Assembly: GCF_005887635.2 (NCBI RefSeq)
Contig: NZ_CP040821.1
Location: 1 to 64,000 of the forward strand
DNA from: Paroceanicella profunda
Lineage (GTDB): Bacteria; Pseudomonadota; Alphaproteobacteria; Rhodobacterales; Rhodobacteraceae
Reading direction: 5' to 3'
Length of the DNA: 64,000 nucleotides
Shown piece by piece: positions 24,291 through 32,805 of this stretch (its first letter is position 1; each line of letters begins with the position of its first letter). The position numbers and the translations under genes were made by a program. A model generated the notes under the pieces. It was not told the DNA's origin, did not search any database, and saw nothing but the letters and a program-made list of their open reading frames with translations.

Positions 24291-27054
24291 GGGCAGGGCC
24301 CTCCTCGAACTCATGTACCGGCACCACCGCGCCCTGCGGGCCCGCGGCGATGAGGCGTGCGGCGTCGAACAGTACCAGCGCCGGGTCCAGCCCCCCCGAC
24401 ACCGCGAGATATCGGGCACGCCATTCCGGCTGGAACCGTGCCTTGAATCCACGCAATCCCTTGAAATTGTAAAAACGGCTGCCGTGTTCGTAGATCACCC
24501 GGCCCAGCCGCTGCCACGTGGGGGCGACCACGCTGTCGGACATTCCCGACAGCGGCGCCATGCCCAGGCCGAGCCAGTGCAGCCCCTCGCCGGAGAGGAT
24601 CTGCGCGAGGCGAAGGAACAGGAATTCCATGCCGATGGCGGGCATGTCGCCACCGTGGCGCATCAGGTCGACGGCAGCTTCCGAGCCCTCTCCGGTCTCC
24701 ATCAGGGTGACGAAGGCGAGGATCTCCTCGCCGCGTCGCAGCAGGGCAACCCGTTGGCCCAGAACGTATCCGGGCAGGAACGCGCCCAGGGAAAATCCCT
24801 TCTCCGCCCCGCCGCGCGTGGCCAGCCAGGCCGCGGAAATCTCCGACAGCTCCGCCATCACCGCGCCGGCGCCGCCCCGGGGCAGCAGCTCCACGGCGAG
24901 CCCGTCGCGCTCGCCCCGGCGCAGGGCGTAACGGCGGTCCTTCTGCGCCGGGCCCTCCAGGGTGAAGGCGGTGAGGTCGAGGCGCGCCTCCTCGCCGATC
25001 TTCAGGCAGGCAAGCCCGACATCGGCGTAGAGCGCCAGGGTGTCGCCGGTCACCTGATAGAAGGCGGCGCGGCCGCCGGCGCGCCGGGCGGTCTCCACGA
25101 AGTCCCACACCAGCCCGGGCCAGGCGTCTCCCGCGCCGAAGGGCCCGAACAGCGCGATCCAGGACCGGCCCTGCCGGCCGTACATCACGAAGGCCCGGCC
25201 GTCGTCGGAGAACATCAGCCGCTTGTCGCCCAGCCGCAGCAGCGCTGCCTCCGCCGCGGGCTGACCGGCCGCGATGGCAAGGGCGCGGGCGCATTCCGCC
25301 CCCGAGGCGGGGCCGCCCTGCGCGCTCGCCCCCGGGCGCAGCAGCATCCACAGGCCGGCGAAACCGCAGACCAGCCCGGCGCCCACCAGCGCGCGCAGCC
25401 CGCGCGGCACCTCGGCGGAGAGCTCGAACCGCGCCCAGCTTTCCACCCCGAATTCGGAATGGTCATGCACGAACAGCAGGATGGCGAGCGCGCTCACCAG
25501 CACGCAGGCGATGGCCGCGAACCAGCGCGGCGACAGGGTCTGGTTCAGGATCGCGGCCGGCCGGTCGAAGCTGCGCCGCGCCGCGAGCAGCAGCAGGATG
25601 AACAGCGCCAGCGCCGCGGCCTCGTAAAGCGCGAAGGCCTTGAGCACCGAGAGCACCAGCGCCACCGAGGCCGCGGCCAGCGCCACCGCCCGCGCCCCGT
25701 CCAGCCGGTAGGCGAGGCCCCGCGCCGAGAGCATCAGCACCGCCCCCAGCACGCTGGCGAAGAAATGCGCGCCCTCCAGCAGCGGCAGCGGCAGGTGGCG
25801 GGCCAGCCAGGCCAGGTCCACGCTGCGCGCCGGCGTGACGGCGGAGAACACCAGCATCGCCCCCAGCAGCAGCGAGAAGGCCGCCAGCAGTTGCGGCGCC
25901 AGCCCGGCGAAGGCCCGGGCCGCGAGCCGCAGCGCCGGGCTGGCGGAGAGGCGGTTCGCCTCCGCCACCACCACCCCCGCGCAGGCCAGGATGATCGGCG
26001 CCGCGTAGTAGATCAGCCGGTAGAGGGTCAGCGCCGCGAGCAGTTGCGACACCGGGGTGCCGGAGCTCGACAGCCCGGCGAGCAGAACCGCCTCGAACAC
26101 GCCCAGCCCGGCGGGCACATGGCTGGTGACCCCGATGGTGAGCGCCACCGCGAACAGCGGCACGAAGGCGGGGTAGGAGATGGTGCCCGGCGGCAGCAGC
26201 ACCCAGACCACGCCGGACACCGCGAGGATATCCGCCGCCGCAACCAGCATCTGCCGCGCCAGCAGCCCCCGTCCGGGCAGGCGCACCGGCCCGGCGATGT
26301 GCAGCCGCCGGCACAGCCCGCCGCGCAGCTCGATGCCGTGGCCCCCCAGCGCGAGCACCGCGAGGGCGAGGCCGAAGGCCGCGGCCCCCACCGCCTGCAG
26401 CAGCGGCGTGGAGATCCCCAGCGCCGGGGCCATCTCGGAGGCGGCGAACACGGCCCCGAGCCCCGCCGTCAGCAGCAGGCCCAGCCCGAAGGCGAAGGTG
26501 ACGAGCGCCACCAGCCGTGCCACCTCGGAGGCACCGATGCCCAGCGGCAGGTAGAAGCGCAGCCGCACCGCGGCGCCGCTCAGCGGCCCGAAGCCCACGG
26601 ACTGGGCAATGGCGAAGGCGGCGAAGGCCCCCGGCGCCACGTCCCGCCAGCGCCGGGGCACGCCGAGCGAGGCCAGCGCGGTGACATCGTAGAGCGTGAG
26701 CGCCACGTAGCTCAGCGCCGTGAGGCCGACCGCGAGCCCCAGCCGCCAGCCCGGCGTGGCCAGCAAGGCCGCGACGACCATGTGGTAATCGGCCTCCGCC
26801 GCGAGCCCGCGCAGCGCGAAGCCCCCCGCGCAGAGCAGGATCAGGATGGCCGGAATCAGCAGGTAGTTGCGGTGCGCCGCAATCCAGGCCCGCAGGCCCG
26901 TGGCCGCACCCTCCGCCGGCTCCGGCTCCGCTCCGGCGCCGGGAGGCAGGCCCGGGGCCGCGGGGGCGGCGGGGATATCGTCAAGGGCGCCGGCGCCGGC
27001 GGTGGCCGGGGCTGCGGGCCGGGAAGACGGGCGCGGGCCGGTCTTGTCCTGCAT
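24283..27054 (-). CDS. mprF: Bifunctional lysylphosphatidylglycerol synthetase/flippase, MprF (LpiA)
   Basis: Membrane protein of 923 aa. A soluble proline/alanine-rich N-tail of about 50 residues precedes roughly a dozen hydrophobic segments (about 65-580), the flippase part. The C-terminal cytoplasmic synthase domain follows (about 590-923), with segments such as FVMYGRQGRSWIALFGP and GDMPAIGMEFLFLR. It transfers lysine from lysyl-tRNA to phosphatidylglycerol, lowering surface charge and raising acid and cationic-peptide resistance. It is followed with overlap by acvB, the hydrolase that tunes the same lipid. A 16-bp palindrome lies 115 nt upstream of the start. Confidence 0.94.
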   Translation of the reverse strand: MQDKTGPRPSSRPAAPATAGAGALDDIPAAPAAPGLPPGAGAEPEPAEGAATGLRAWIAAHRNYLLIPAILILLCAGGFALRGLAAEADYHMVVAALLATPGWRLGLAVGLTALSYVALTLYDVTALASLGVPRRWRDVAPGAFAAFAIAQSVGFGPLSGAAVRLRFYLPLGIGASEVARLVALVTFAFGLGLLLTAGLGAVFAASEMAPALGISTPLLQAVGAAAFGLALAVLALGGHGIELRGGLCRRLHIAGPVRLPGRGLLARQMLVAAADILAVSGVVWVLLPPGTISYPAFVPLFAVALTIGVTSHVPAGLGVFEAVLLAGLSSSGTPVSQLLAALTLYRLIYYAAPIILACAGVVVAEANRLSASPALRLAARAFAGLAPQLLAAFSLLLGAMLVFSAVTPARSVDLAWLARHLPLPLLEGAHFFASVLGAVLMLSARGLAYRLDGARAVALAAASVALVLSVLKAFALYEAAALALFILLLLAARRSFDRPAAILNQTLSPRWFAAIACVLVSALAILLFVHDHSEFGVESWARFELSAEVPRGLRALVGAGLVCGFAGLWMLLRPGASAQGGPASGAECARALAIAAGQPAAEAALLRLGDKRLMFSDDGRAFVMYGRQGRSWIALFGPFGAGDAWPGLVWDFVETARRAGGRAAFYQVTGDTLALYADVGLACLKIGEEARLDLTAFTLEGPAQKDRRYALRRGERDGLAVELLPRGGAGAVMAELSEISAAWLATRGGAEKGFSLGAFLPGYVLGQRVALLRRGEEILAFVTLMETGEGSEAAVDLMRHGGDMPAIGMEFLFLRLAQILSGEGLHWLGLGMAPLSGMSDSVVAPTWQRLGRVIYEHGSRFYNFKGLRGFKARFQPEWRARYLAVSGGLDPALVLFDAARLIAAGPQGAVVPVHEFEEGPAHD

Positions 27055-27168
27055 CGTGGTCTGTCCCTTCGTCTCACGAGCCGGCAGGCCCCGCGCCGGC
27101 GGGGCACTGCGTAGCAGACAATTCCCGGCCCGGCGAGACGGCTCACGAGCCGATCACCAAGTCTTTAA

Positions 27169-27184
27169 CATAAGGTACCTTATG
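27169..27184. promoter_or_regulatory. 16-bp perfect palindrome upstream of mprF
   Basis: CATAAGGTACCTTATG is perfectly self-complementary and AT-rich against its surroundings. It lies between the end of the acyltransferase cassette (27215) and the mprF start (27054). With no loop it looks like a protein-binding site rather than a terminator. It may control acid- or stress-induced mprF-acvB expression; the binder is unknown. Confidence 0.5.
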
Positions 27185-27214
27185 GGGACGTTCGCCGGGA
27201 GGGCGCGGCGGGGC

Positions 27215-28618
27215 TCAGCCCGCCGCAGGCGCGCGCGGGCGCCGCGCGAACACCCCGAACCAGCGGTTCCGGAAGGCAATGTTCTCCGGCCGGCCGGTGA
27301 AGATCCGCTCGATCTCGCGGGCGTAGAACTGCGCCCATCGCTGGCGGTAGGCGCGGTATTTCTCGCCCGGCAGCTTCTGCGGCCCCTCCACGACGCGCGG
27401 CACGAAGACGCCGCCGTCGAAGACATAGGTGAGGAAGGCGTTGTAGCAGCCGGATTCGTAGGCGAGGAAGGCCGCGCCCTCGCCGATGTCCAGCGTGTGG
27501 CCGAGCACGGAGATGGCCAGGCGCGACTCGCCCCAGTGCCCGTCCGGGGCCATCAGGAGCTGGCCGCCGTCCTCGATCATCCGCAGCGCGGAGAACAGCG
27601 CCGCGCGCGGGTTGTCCGCGATCGAGATCATCCCCGGCGCATATTGCGCGGAGTTGCTGCGCTGGATCTGGATGCCGGTCTCGAAGATGCGCTGGAAGTT
27701 CAGCCGCACCATGGTGAGGTGCCCGGCGTGGAAGGTGGAGAACAGCACGCCCCTGTCGCGCGGCACGACGCTGGTGATCTCGCGCGCGCGCTCCAGCGGC
27801 GTGCTCTCGTAGACGTCGCGGGAGAAGTATTCGGGAACCGGCGCGCGCCCGGAGATGAAGCCCGCGGTGATCGCATCCTGGAAGATGTGGTCCGCCGCGC
27901 AGGCGAAGCGCACCCGCGACACCCAGGCCTCGCGGTGGATGCGCGGGTTGTCGCGGTGCGGGAACAGCGCGGCGACGAGGCGCGGGTCCGGGTCGATCCG
28001 GGGCATCATCGCGCGCGCCCGCTCGACGAACCCCTCCCGGGGGTCGTCGGCCACCGGGGCATATTTCAGCGCCGCCAGCCCGAAGATGGAGGCGGGCGGA
28101 ATAGGGTGGAACCGGTTGATGTAGTCGAGCACGCCGAAGCGGGCCTCCGCCCCGCCGGCGCGCTGCGCGGCCATGATGTCCTCCACCTCGGCACTGCGCC
28201 CCAGCCGTGCCGCCGTCACCAGCGCCACGCCCGCGGCGTGCACGCTGGAGAAGGTCTCCGCCGGGGTGCGCAGGAGCAGCTCCAGCAGCACCTCCCGGCA
28301 GTCCTCCTGCTCGAAGCGCCGGCGCAGCAGCGCCATGAACTGCGGGTCGGAGATCCGCCGCGCCGGCACCCGGCCCAGCACGGAGGCGAGGTGTTTCGGG
28401 TCGGTCCGCCCCACCCGCTTCGCGGCGCGCAGCACCTCCTCGAAGCGCTTCAGCGTTTCGCCGACCTGCGGCGGAACCGGAAGCGCGTCCTCGGTCTCGT
28501 CGGTCTCCGTGTCGATGTCGGGTCCTGCTGCCATCTCCGCGGCCTCCCCTGCGCGCGCGGCATCGTGCGAAGCGATGCGCGCATCCGTGCCGGGCGCGTC
28601 GCCCGGTCCCCCGCTCAT
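27215..28618 (-). CDS. LpxL/HtrB-like (LPLAT superfamily) acyltransferase domain protein
   Basis: Protein of 467 aa without an obvious signal peptide. The C-terminal half resembles lipid A-type acyltransferases. A histidine block (FSTFHAGHLTMVRLNFQRIF) is followed by LLMAPDGHWG and then a GEGAAFLAYESGC segment, in the order of the LpxL active-site region. The first ~230 residues are unfamiliar and helical. The gene is the last of a five-gene cassette, overlapping the VOC gene by 4 nt. An acyltransferase next to a dedicated ACP suggests it takes its acyl group from that ACP and moves it to a lipid or sugar acceptor (inference). Confidence 0.6.
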   Translation of the reverse strand: MSGGPGDAPGTDARIASHDAARAGEAAEMAAGPDIDTETDETEDALPVPPQVGETLKRFEEVLRAAKRVGRTDPKHLASVLGRVPARRISDPQFMALLRRRFEQEDCREVLLELLLRTPAETFSSVHAAGVALVTAARLGRSAEVEDIMAAQRAGGAEARFGVLDYINRFHPIPPASIFGLAALKYAPVADDPREGFVERARAMMPRIDPDPRLVAALFPHRDNPRIHREAWVSRVRFACAADHIFQDAITAGFISGRAPVPEYFSRDVYESTPLERAREITSVVPRDRGVLFSTFHAGHLTMVRLNFQRIFETGIQIQRSNSAQYAPGMISIADNPRAALFSALRMIEDGGQLLMAPDGHWGESRLAISVLGHTLDIGEGAAFLAYESGCYNAFLTYVFDGGVFVPRVVEGPQKLPGEKYRAYRQRWAQFYAREIERIFTGRPENIAFRNRWFGVFARRPRAPAAG

Positions 28619-29082
28619 TTCGGCGGCTCCCGGGTTTCGGGCAGCACCGGCAAGAGTTCGATGAACTCCACGATCACGCCGCGGGTGTGCGCCGGGTGGA
28701 GGAAGTTGCACAGGAACGGCCCCGCGCCGCGCATGTGCCGGCTCTCCAGCAGGCCCTTGCCCCGGGCCTGCAGCGTGTCGCGCACCAGGTCGAGGCTGGG
28801 CACGGTGAAGGCCACGTGGTGCAGCCCGCCCGCGCCCTTGTTGAAGCTGGCCAGCGGCCCGCCGCTGGGGATGATGAATTCCACCGGCGAGCCGCCGGGC
28901 GCGGCCCGGGTGAAGATGCACTCCACCGACCAGGCCTCCACCCGGCCGCGGGAGGTCTCCTCCAGGCCCAGCAGCGCCATCATCTCCTCCGCGTCGCGGA
29001 TGTCCGGGAACACGATGCCGACATGGTGCAGCTCGCCCACCTGCACGCCTTCCGGCAAGCCCACGGCGCCGATGGGGCTCAT
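28615..29082 (-). CDS. VOC-family protein, methylmalonyl-CoA epimerase/glyoxalase-like
   Basis: Small metalloenzyme-like protein of 155 aa with two beta-alpha-beta-beta-beta units. Likely metal ligands are the His in LHHVGIVF, the His in LHHVAFTV, and the Glu in VEFII and VEFIE. This is the layout of methylmalonyl-CoA epimerase and glyoxalase I. The start at 29082 overlaps the methyltransferase stop (ATGA), and its own stop overlaps the acyltransferase start. In this cassette it may epimerise or rearrange an acyl-ACP or acyl-CoA intermediate; no direct evidence shows which. Confidence 0.85.
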   Translation of the reverse strand: MSPIGAVGLPEGVQVGELHHVGIVFPDIRDAEEMMALLGLEETSRGRVEAWSVECIFTRAAPGGSPVEFIIPSGGPLASFNKGAGGLHHVAFTVPSLDLVRDTLQARGKGLLESRHMRGAGPFLCNFLHPAHTRGVIVEFIELLPVLPETREPPK

Positions 29083-30047
29083 CGCGGGCACCGCGCGACG
29101 AGAATGTAGGTGACCGGCAGCTCGAGGCGCAGCGCGCGCTCCAGGCTCTCGCCCGCGGCGGGGAAGGCCCGCGTCTCCACCAGCTCCAGCCCGGCGGCGG
29201 CGACCAGCGCCTCCACCTCCTCCTGCGCGCGCACGAGGTAGAGATGGTCCGGCGCCGGGGCGTTGGCGGGCACGTTGATCCACACGAGCCCGCCGGGCGC
29301 GAGCAGACCGCGGATCACCTCGATGGCGAGGCCCGGCTCCTCCAGGTGCTCCAGCACCTCGGAGAAGGCGATGGAGGTGAAACGCCCGGCATGGGCGGCG
29401 CGCATCTCGGCGTCATAGAAGTTGCAGCGGGTGAGGCGCACGCGGTCCGCATGGCCCAGCAGGCCCAGCACCTCGCGGGTGTGGGCGATGGAGGTCTCGG
29501 AGATGTCCCAGGCGTCGATGCTGCCGAAGCGGCCCGATTCGATGGCGAGGCGCAGCAGCAGCCCGTGGCCCGGCCCGATCTCCAGATGCGCGCCGCCCGC
29601 CGGCAGGCCGGCGAGATGCGTGTCTGCGAAATGGGTCATCGCGTTCACGTGGTTGAGCCAGATGCAGTCCGACACCAGCAGCCCGTCCATGTAGCGCGCC
29701 ATCATCGCGCGGTTGGCGTAGACGTCGCGCTCGGCCTCCGCGAAGGAGGACAGCCGGTAGCGGCCCTCGCGGCGGAAGAACAGCTCCTCCGGGAACACGA
29801 TCTCCTCCACGAAGTAGCGGTAGTCCTGCGCGTAGCTCTCCAGGCTGCGGCCGGTGCCGGCCACAAGCCGCAAGATGAGGTCGGCCACGCGCTCGGCGGT
29901 GGCGACCATGCCGGGGCTGCGGGCGGCGAAGCTGCGGCGCAGGTATTTCGCATGGGCAGGATAGGCGGCTTCCACCGCCTCGACCACGCGGCGGGTGGCC
30001 GGGCCCATGCCGGCCTCCACCTCCGGAAGGGTTTCGAGTTCGGTCAT
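29079..30047 (-). CDS. Class I SAM-dependent methyltransferase
   Basis: Methyltransferase of 322 aa. A helical N-terminal domain of about 140 residues precedes the Rossmann core. Motif I is LEIGPGHGLLLRLA, the acidic residue after strand 2 lies in DAWDISE, and the post-motif segment is FSEVLEHLEEP. O- or C-methylation cannot be told apart from sequence. It lies 54 nt behind the FkbH-like gene and overlaps the VOC gene. In known methoxymalonyl-ACP pathways an O-methyltransferase accompanies FkbH, which makes O-methylation of an ACP-bound glyceryl unit a reasonable hypothesis. Confidence 0.88.
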   Translation of the reverse strand: MTELETLPEVEAGMGPATRRVVEAVEAAYPAHAKYLRRSFAARSPGMVATAERVADLILRLVAGTGRSLESYAQDYRYFVEEIVFPEELFFRREGRYRLSSFAEAERDVYANRAMMARYMDGLLVSDCIWLNHVNAMTHFADTHLAGLPAGGAHLEIGPGHGLLLRLAIESGRFGSIDAWDISETSIAHTREVLGLLGHADRVRLTRCNFYDAEMRAAHAGRFTSIAFSEVLEHLEEPGLAIEVIRGLLAPGGLVWINVPANAPAPDHLYLVRAQEEVEALVAAAGLELVETRAFPAAGESLERALRLELPVTYILVARCPR

Positions 30048-30101
30048 GTGCGTGCCTCCTGTGTCAGGTTGGCGGGCTGGCCCTCTCCGGGGTGTCCCGC
30101 G

Positions 30102-32069
30102 TCAGTGTCGGCCGGTCTCGTCCACGATGTCCATCGGAAGATCGTCGGGGGGCTGCCAGCCGGCGAGGTCGAGATGCCACAGCGTCTCGCCCTCCGTCGC
30201 GCCGGGCCCGCCGGAGGTGAAGCCGAGGGCCGGGTAATGTCCGCGCACCAGCGCGTTTTTCGGCGTGGGGATGTAGCGCCCGGTGAGCCGCTCCGCCCCC
30301 GCCGCGCGCGCCGCGCCGGCGAGGACGGCGAGCACGGCCTCCTCCACCCGGCGCTTGAGCACCCGGCAGCTCATCAGCCAGGTGTCGATCACCCAGTCGG
30401 GCCCCCGCGCCTCGGCGATCACCACGCCGATCATGCCGTTGTCGCCGAAGCGGTCGGCCAGGCGTGCCTGCAGGGTGAACCAGCCGGGCGCGGCGGTGAG
30501 GGCGGCCACCTCCGCCTCGGAGCGCCGGCGGGTGGTGAGGTTGAACTGGTTGGACTTGTTGATGAGCTGGGCGATGCGCGCCCGCCTCTCCGCGTCGAAG
30601 GGCCTGAGGGTGCAGACCATGTCGAGCGAGCGCAGGTAGGCGCCCATGTCCGAGGTGGTGGCCTCCAGCCGCAGCCGTTCCGCCCGGCCGGCGTAGAGTG
30701 CCGCGCGCCCCGCGTCCTCGGCGCCGAAGGCGGTGGTGTCGAAATAGCCCGTCGCCATCAGCGTGGGCGCGTAGAGCGCCGGGTCCTCGGGCAGCTCCGG
30801 CACCATCACCTGCGGGCACTCGGCGCGCACCTGGGCGCGCTCGGCCGGGTTGTCGTCAAGGAACACCAGCGCGTCGAGGCCGATGTCGAGGGTCTCGGCA
30901 ATGGCGCGCAGGTTCGCGGCCTTGTCGGTCCAGTTCGCCTGGAAGACGGTGATGTGCTCCTCGCGCAGCAGCATGTCCGGGTGCTCGCGGAAGGCGCGGC
31001 GGGCCACGGCGTCGTCGTTCTTCGAGGCGACGGCCAGCAGCACGCCGCGCGCCCTCAGCTCCAGCGCCAGGCGCTGCACGGCCAGGTGCGCCTCGCCCCG
31101 GGCCGAGCCCTGCCCCAGCACCAGCCCGTCCACGCCGTCATCGCCGATCACCCCGCCCCAGAGCGTGTTGTCGAGGTCCAGCACCAGGCACTTGGCGGTG
31201 AGGCCGCGCGCGGCCGCGAGCGTGCGCACCACCCATTCGGCATGCAGCGGGATCGCGTCCGGGCTGAAGGGCAGCTTGGAGCCGTGCCAGTGCTGCGGGT
31301 CCTCCCAGCGCGCCAGCCCCCAGGCGCCGGCCAGCGCGGCGATGTCGACCAGCACGATGTCGCCGCCCGCCGCCCAGTCCGCCAGCGCGGCATTGAGCGC
31401 GGCGACCATGGCCGCCGGGCTGCCCGGGTGAAGCCGGTCGAACCCGCCCAGGAACGGCAGCGCGGGCGGCACGACGCTCTGCATCAGCACCGGGCCGGAG
31501 AGGCTCTGCCGCAGCCCCGCCACCAGCCCGCGCAGGGTGCCGAGCGCGGCTGCCACCCGCTCCGCCGCGGCCTCCGCGACGGGTTCGAACCCGTCGAGCC
31601 CGAGCATCCGGCGATCGGGGGCGACCAGCGCCGCGGAGGCCGCGGCGGCGTGCAGGGCGCTGCCCGGGTCCAGCGCCTCGCCCATCGCGGTGCCGTATTC
31701 TGTTCCGATCACCCGCACCCGCAAGCCCCGGCGCAGGGCGGTGGCGGTGATGGCCGGGCCGAGCAGCGAGAGCGTGCCGTCCCCCAGGAGCGCGAGGCGC
31801 AGCGGCTCCGGCAGGCCCGGCCCGTCGGGCAGCGCGTCCACCAGCCGAGCGAGGCGGGCAAGCTGCGGTTCATCCAGCGCGTGCAGCGACAGGGCGCGCA
31901 GCGCCTGCCAGTCCGCCGGCCCGGCCGCGCCCGCCTTCAGCCGGCCGCGGATCTCCGAAATCCCGGCGCGCAGGTCCGGGGGCGGCGGGCGCAGCCAGCC
32001 GAGTTCGAGCGGGGCGGCGGGCCCGGGGGGCGGATGGCGGGACATCAGGCTCGGCCCCTGATCCGTCAT
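30102..32069 (-). CDS. FkbH-like HAD-IIIC family enzyme (glyceryl-ACP type)
   Basis: Protein of 655 aa with the typical three-part architecture. An N-terminal SGNH-like region (about 1-275) is followed by a HAD-IIIC domain with DLDNTLWGGVIGDDG (about 285-300, nucleophile Asp), ASKND and FLDDNPAER. A C-terminal GNAT-like domain ends the protein. FkbH proteins dephosphorylate 1,3-bisphosphoglycerate and load the glyceryl unit on an ACP. All HAD motifs are intact. Its start overlaps the ACP stop by 4 nt, so carrier and loading enzyme are made together. No polyketide synthase lies nearby. Confidence 0.92.
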   Translation of the reverse strand: MTDQGPSLMSRHPPPGPAAPLELGWLRPPPPDLRAGISEIRGRLKAGAAGPADWQALRALSLHALDEPQLARLARLVDALPDGPGLPEPLRLALLGDGTLSLLGPAITATALRRGLRVRVIGTEYGTAMGEALDPGSALHAAAASAALVAPDRRMLGLDGFEPVAEAAAERVAAALGTLRGLVAGLRQSLSGPVLMQSVVPPALPFLGGFDRLHPGSPAAMVAALNAALADWAAGGDIVLVDIAALAGAWGLARWEDPQHWHGSKLPFSPDAIPLHAEWVVRTLAAARGLTAKCLVLDLDNTLWGGVIGDDGVDGLVLGQGSARGEAHLAVQRLALELRARGVLLAVASKNDDAVARRAFREHPDMLLREEHITVFQANWTDKAANLRAIAETLDIGLDALVFLDDNPAERAQVRAECPQVMVPELPEDPALYAPTLMATGYFDTTAFGAEDAGRAALYAGRAERLRLEATTSDMGAYLRSLDMVCTLRPFDAERRARIAQLINKSNQFNLTTRRRSEAEVAALTAAPGWFTLQARLADRFGDNGMIGVVIAEARGPDWVIDTWLMSCRVLKRRVEEAVLAVLAGAARAAGAERLTGRYIPTPKNALVRGHYPALGFTSGGPGATEGETLWHLDLAGWQPPDDLPMDIVDETGRH

Positions 32070-32317
32070 GCGATTTTGGTCGCGACCCGGTCCACGAGTT
32101 CGCCCACGTCCCGCAGTTCCGCAATCTCGTCGCTGGCGAAGCGGAAGCCGAAACTGCGCTCGATACTTGTGAGAATACGGACATGCTGCAGGCTGTCCCA
32201 GCCTTCCACGTCATCTGCGGTGGTCTCTCTCGTGATACTTTCGGGCGAAAGATCGTCGAGATCGAGCACATCGACGATTATTTCGGAAATCTTGCCCAGC
32301 AATGCTTCAGTATCCAC
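32066..32317 (-). CDS. Acyl carrier protein
   Basis: Carrier protein of about 83 aa. The phosphopantetheine site is the serine in EGWDSLQHV, preceded by an acidic helix 1 and followed by the usual helix 2 and 3 segments. A GTG at 32317 is chosen as start because it gives the normal ACP length and AGGAG lies 12 nt upstream, a slightly long spacing; no ATG is suitably placed. It is the first gene of the cassette and is coupled to the FkbH-like gene by an ATGA overlap. It is probably a dedicated carrier for the glyceryl-derived unit rather than the fatty-acid ACP. Confidence 0.88.
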   Translation of the reverse strand: MDTEALLGKISEIIVDVLDLDDLSPESITRETTADDVEGWDSLQHVRILTSIERSFGFRFASDEIAELRDVGELVDRVATKIA

Positions 32318-32805
32318 GTTTGAACCTGTCTCCTGACCTTCGGATAGGTGTGAACCCAAACATAGATTGCCCCTGTTTGCCAGAAGAATCCCGTCGCGCC
32401 CCGCCTGTTGCCGCAGCCTCCGCGACCGGCCTGCCGGAGCCCGGGAGGAGACCTCCCGCCGCCCGCACGCCCTGCCCCGCCACCCGGCCCGCGCCCGGCC
32501 TTTCGCAGGGCGCGGCGCCCCCCGACGGCACGGCGTGGCCGCAAACCTCCCCCCGGTGCCGGCCGGGCCCTGCGCCGCGCCACGGACCTCCGGGCGGACC
32601 TGGAACTCCGTGGGGGCGGTTCCGGGCGAAGGGGCGGGGAGAGCGGCGCCGGAGGCAGGGATCCCGGCCCGGAGGCGTTGCCTCAAAGGCGCACCGCGCC
32701 GCGCGGCGCGCCCGCCGGCCTGCGGGCGTTTGACAGGGGTGCGGCGCGTTTCTACCTTGGCGCCCGGCCCATTTCAGGGCGCTCAACGGGGACAAGGGGA
32801 CAGGT
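32318..32805. other. Divergent intergenic region between the ACP cassette and the TRAP operon
   Basis: This 488-nt gap has an AT-richer left end (about 32318-32390), probably the ACP promoter, where no clear -35/-10 pair stands out. The middle is very GC-rich with no believable gene. The right end carries the TRAP promoter listed separately. Confidence 0.5.
32730..32758 (+). promoter_or_regulatory. Probable promoter of the dctPQM operon
   Basis: A perfect -35 TTGACA (32730-32735) is followed after 17 nt by TACCTT (32753-32758), a weak -10. It lies 47 nt upstream of the dctP start. Confidence 0.5.

Noticed and set aside
24289..27114. Forward 941-codon open frame opposite mprF
   Set aside because: Charged, low-complexity translation rich in Arg, Gln, Glu and Gly with no family features; the minus strand encodes a clear MprF.
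29244..32336. Forward 1030-codon open frame opposite the FkbH/methyltransferase genes
   Set aside because: Same shadow pattern; the opposite strand has all expected motifs.
32318..32686. N-terminal extension of the ACP
   Set aside because: The upstream frame is open but low-complexity and unlike any carrier protein. The GTG at 32317 gives the normal length.
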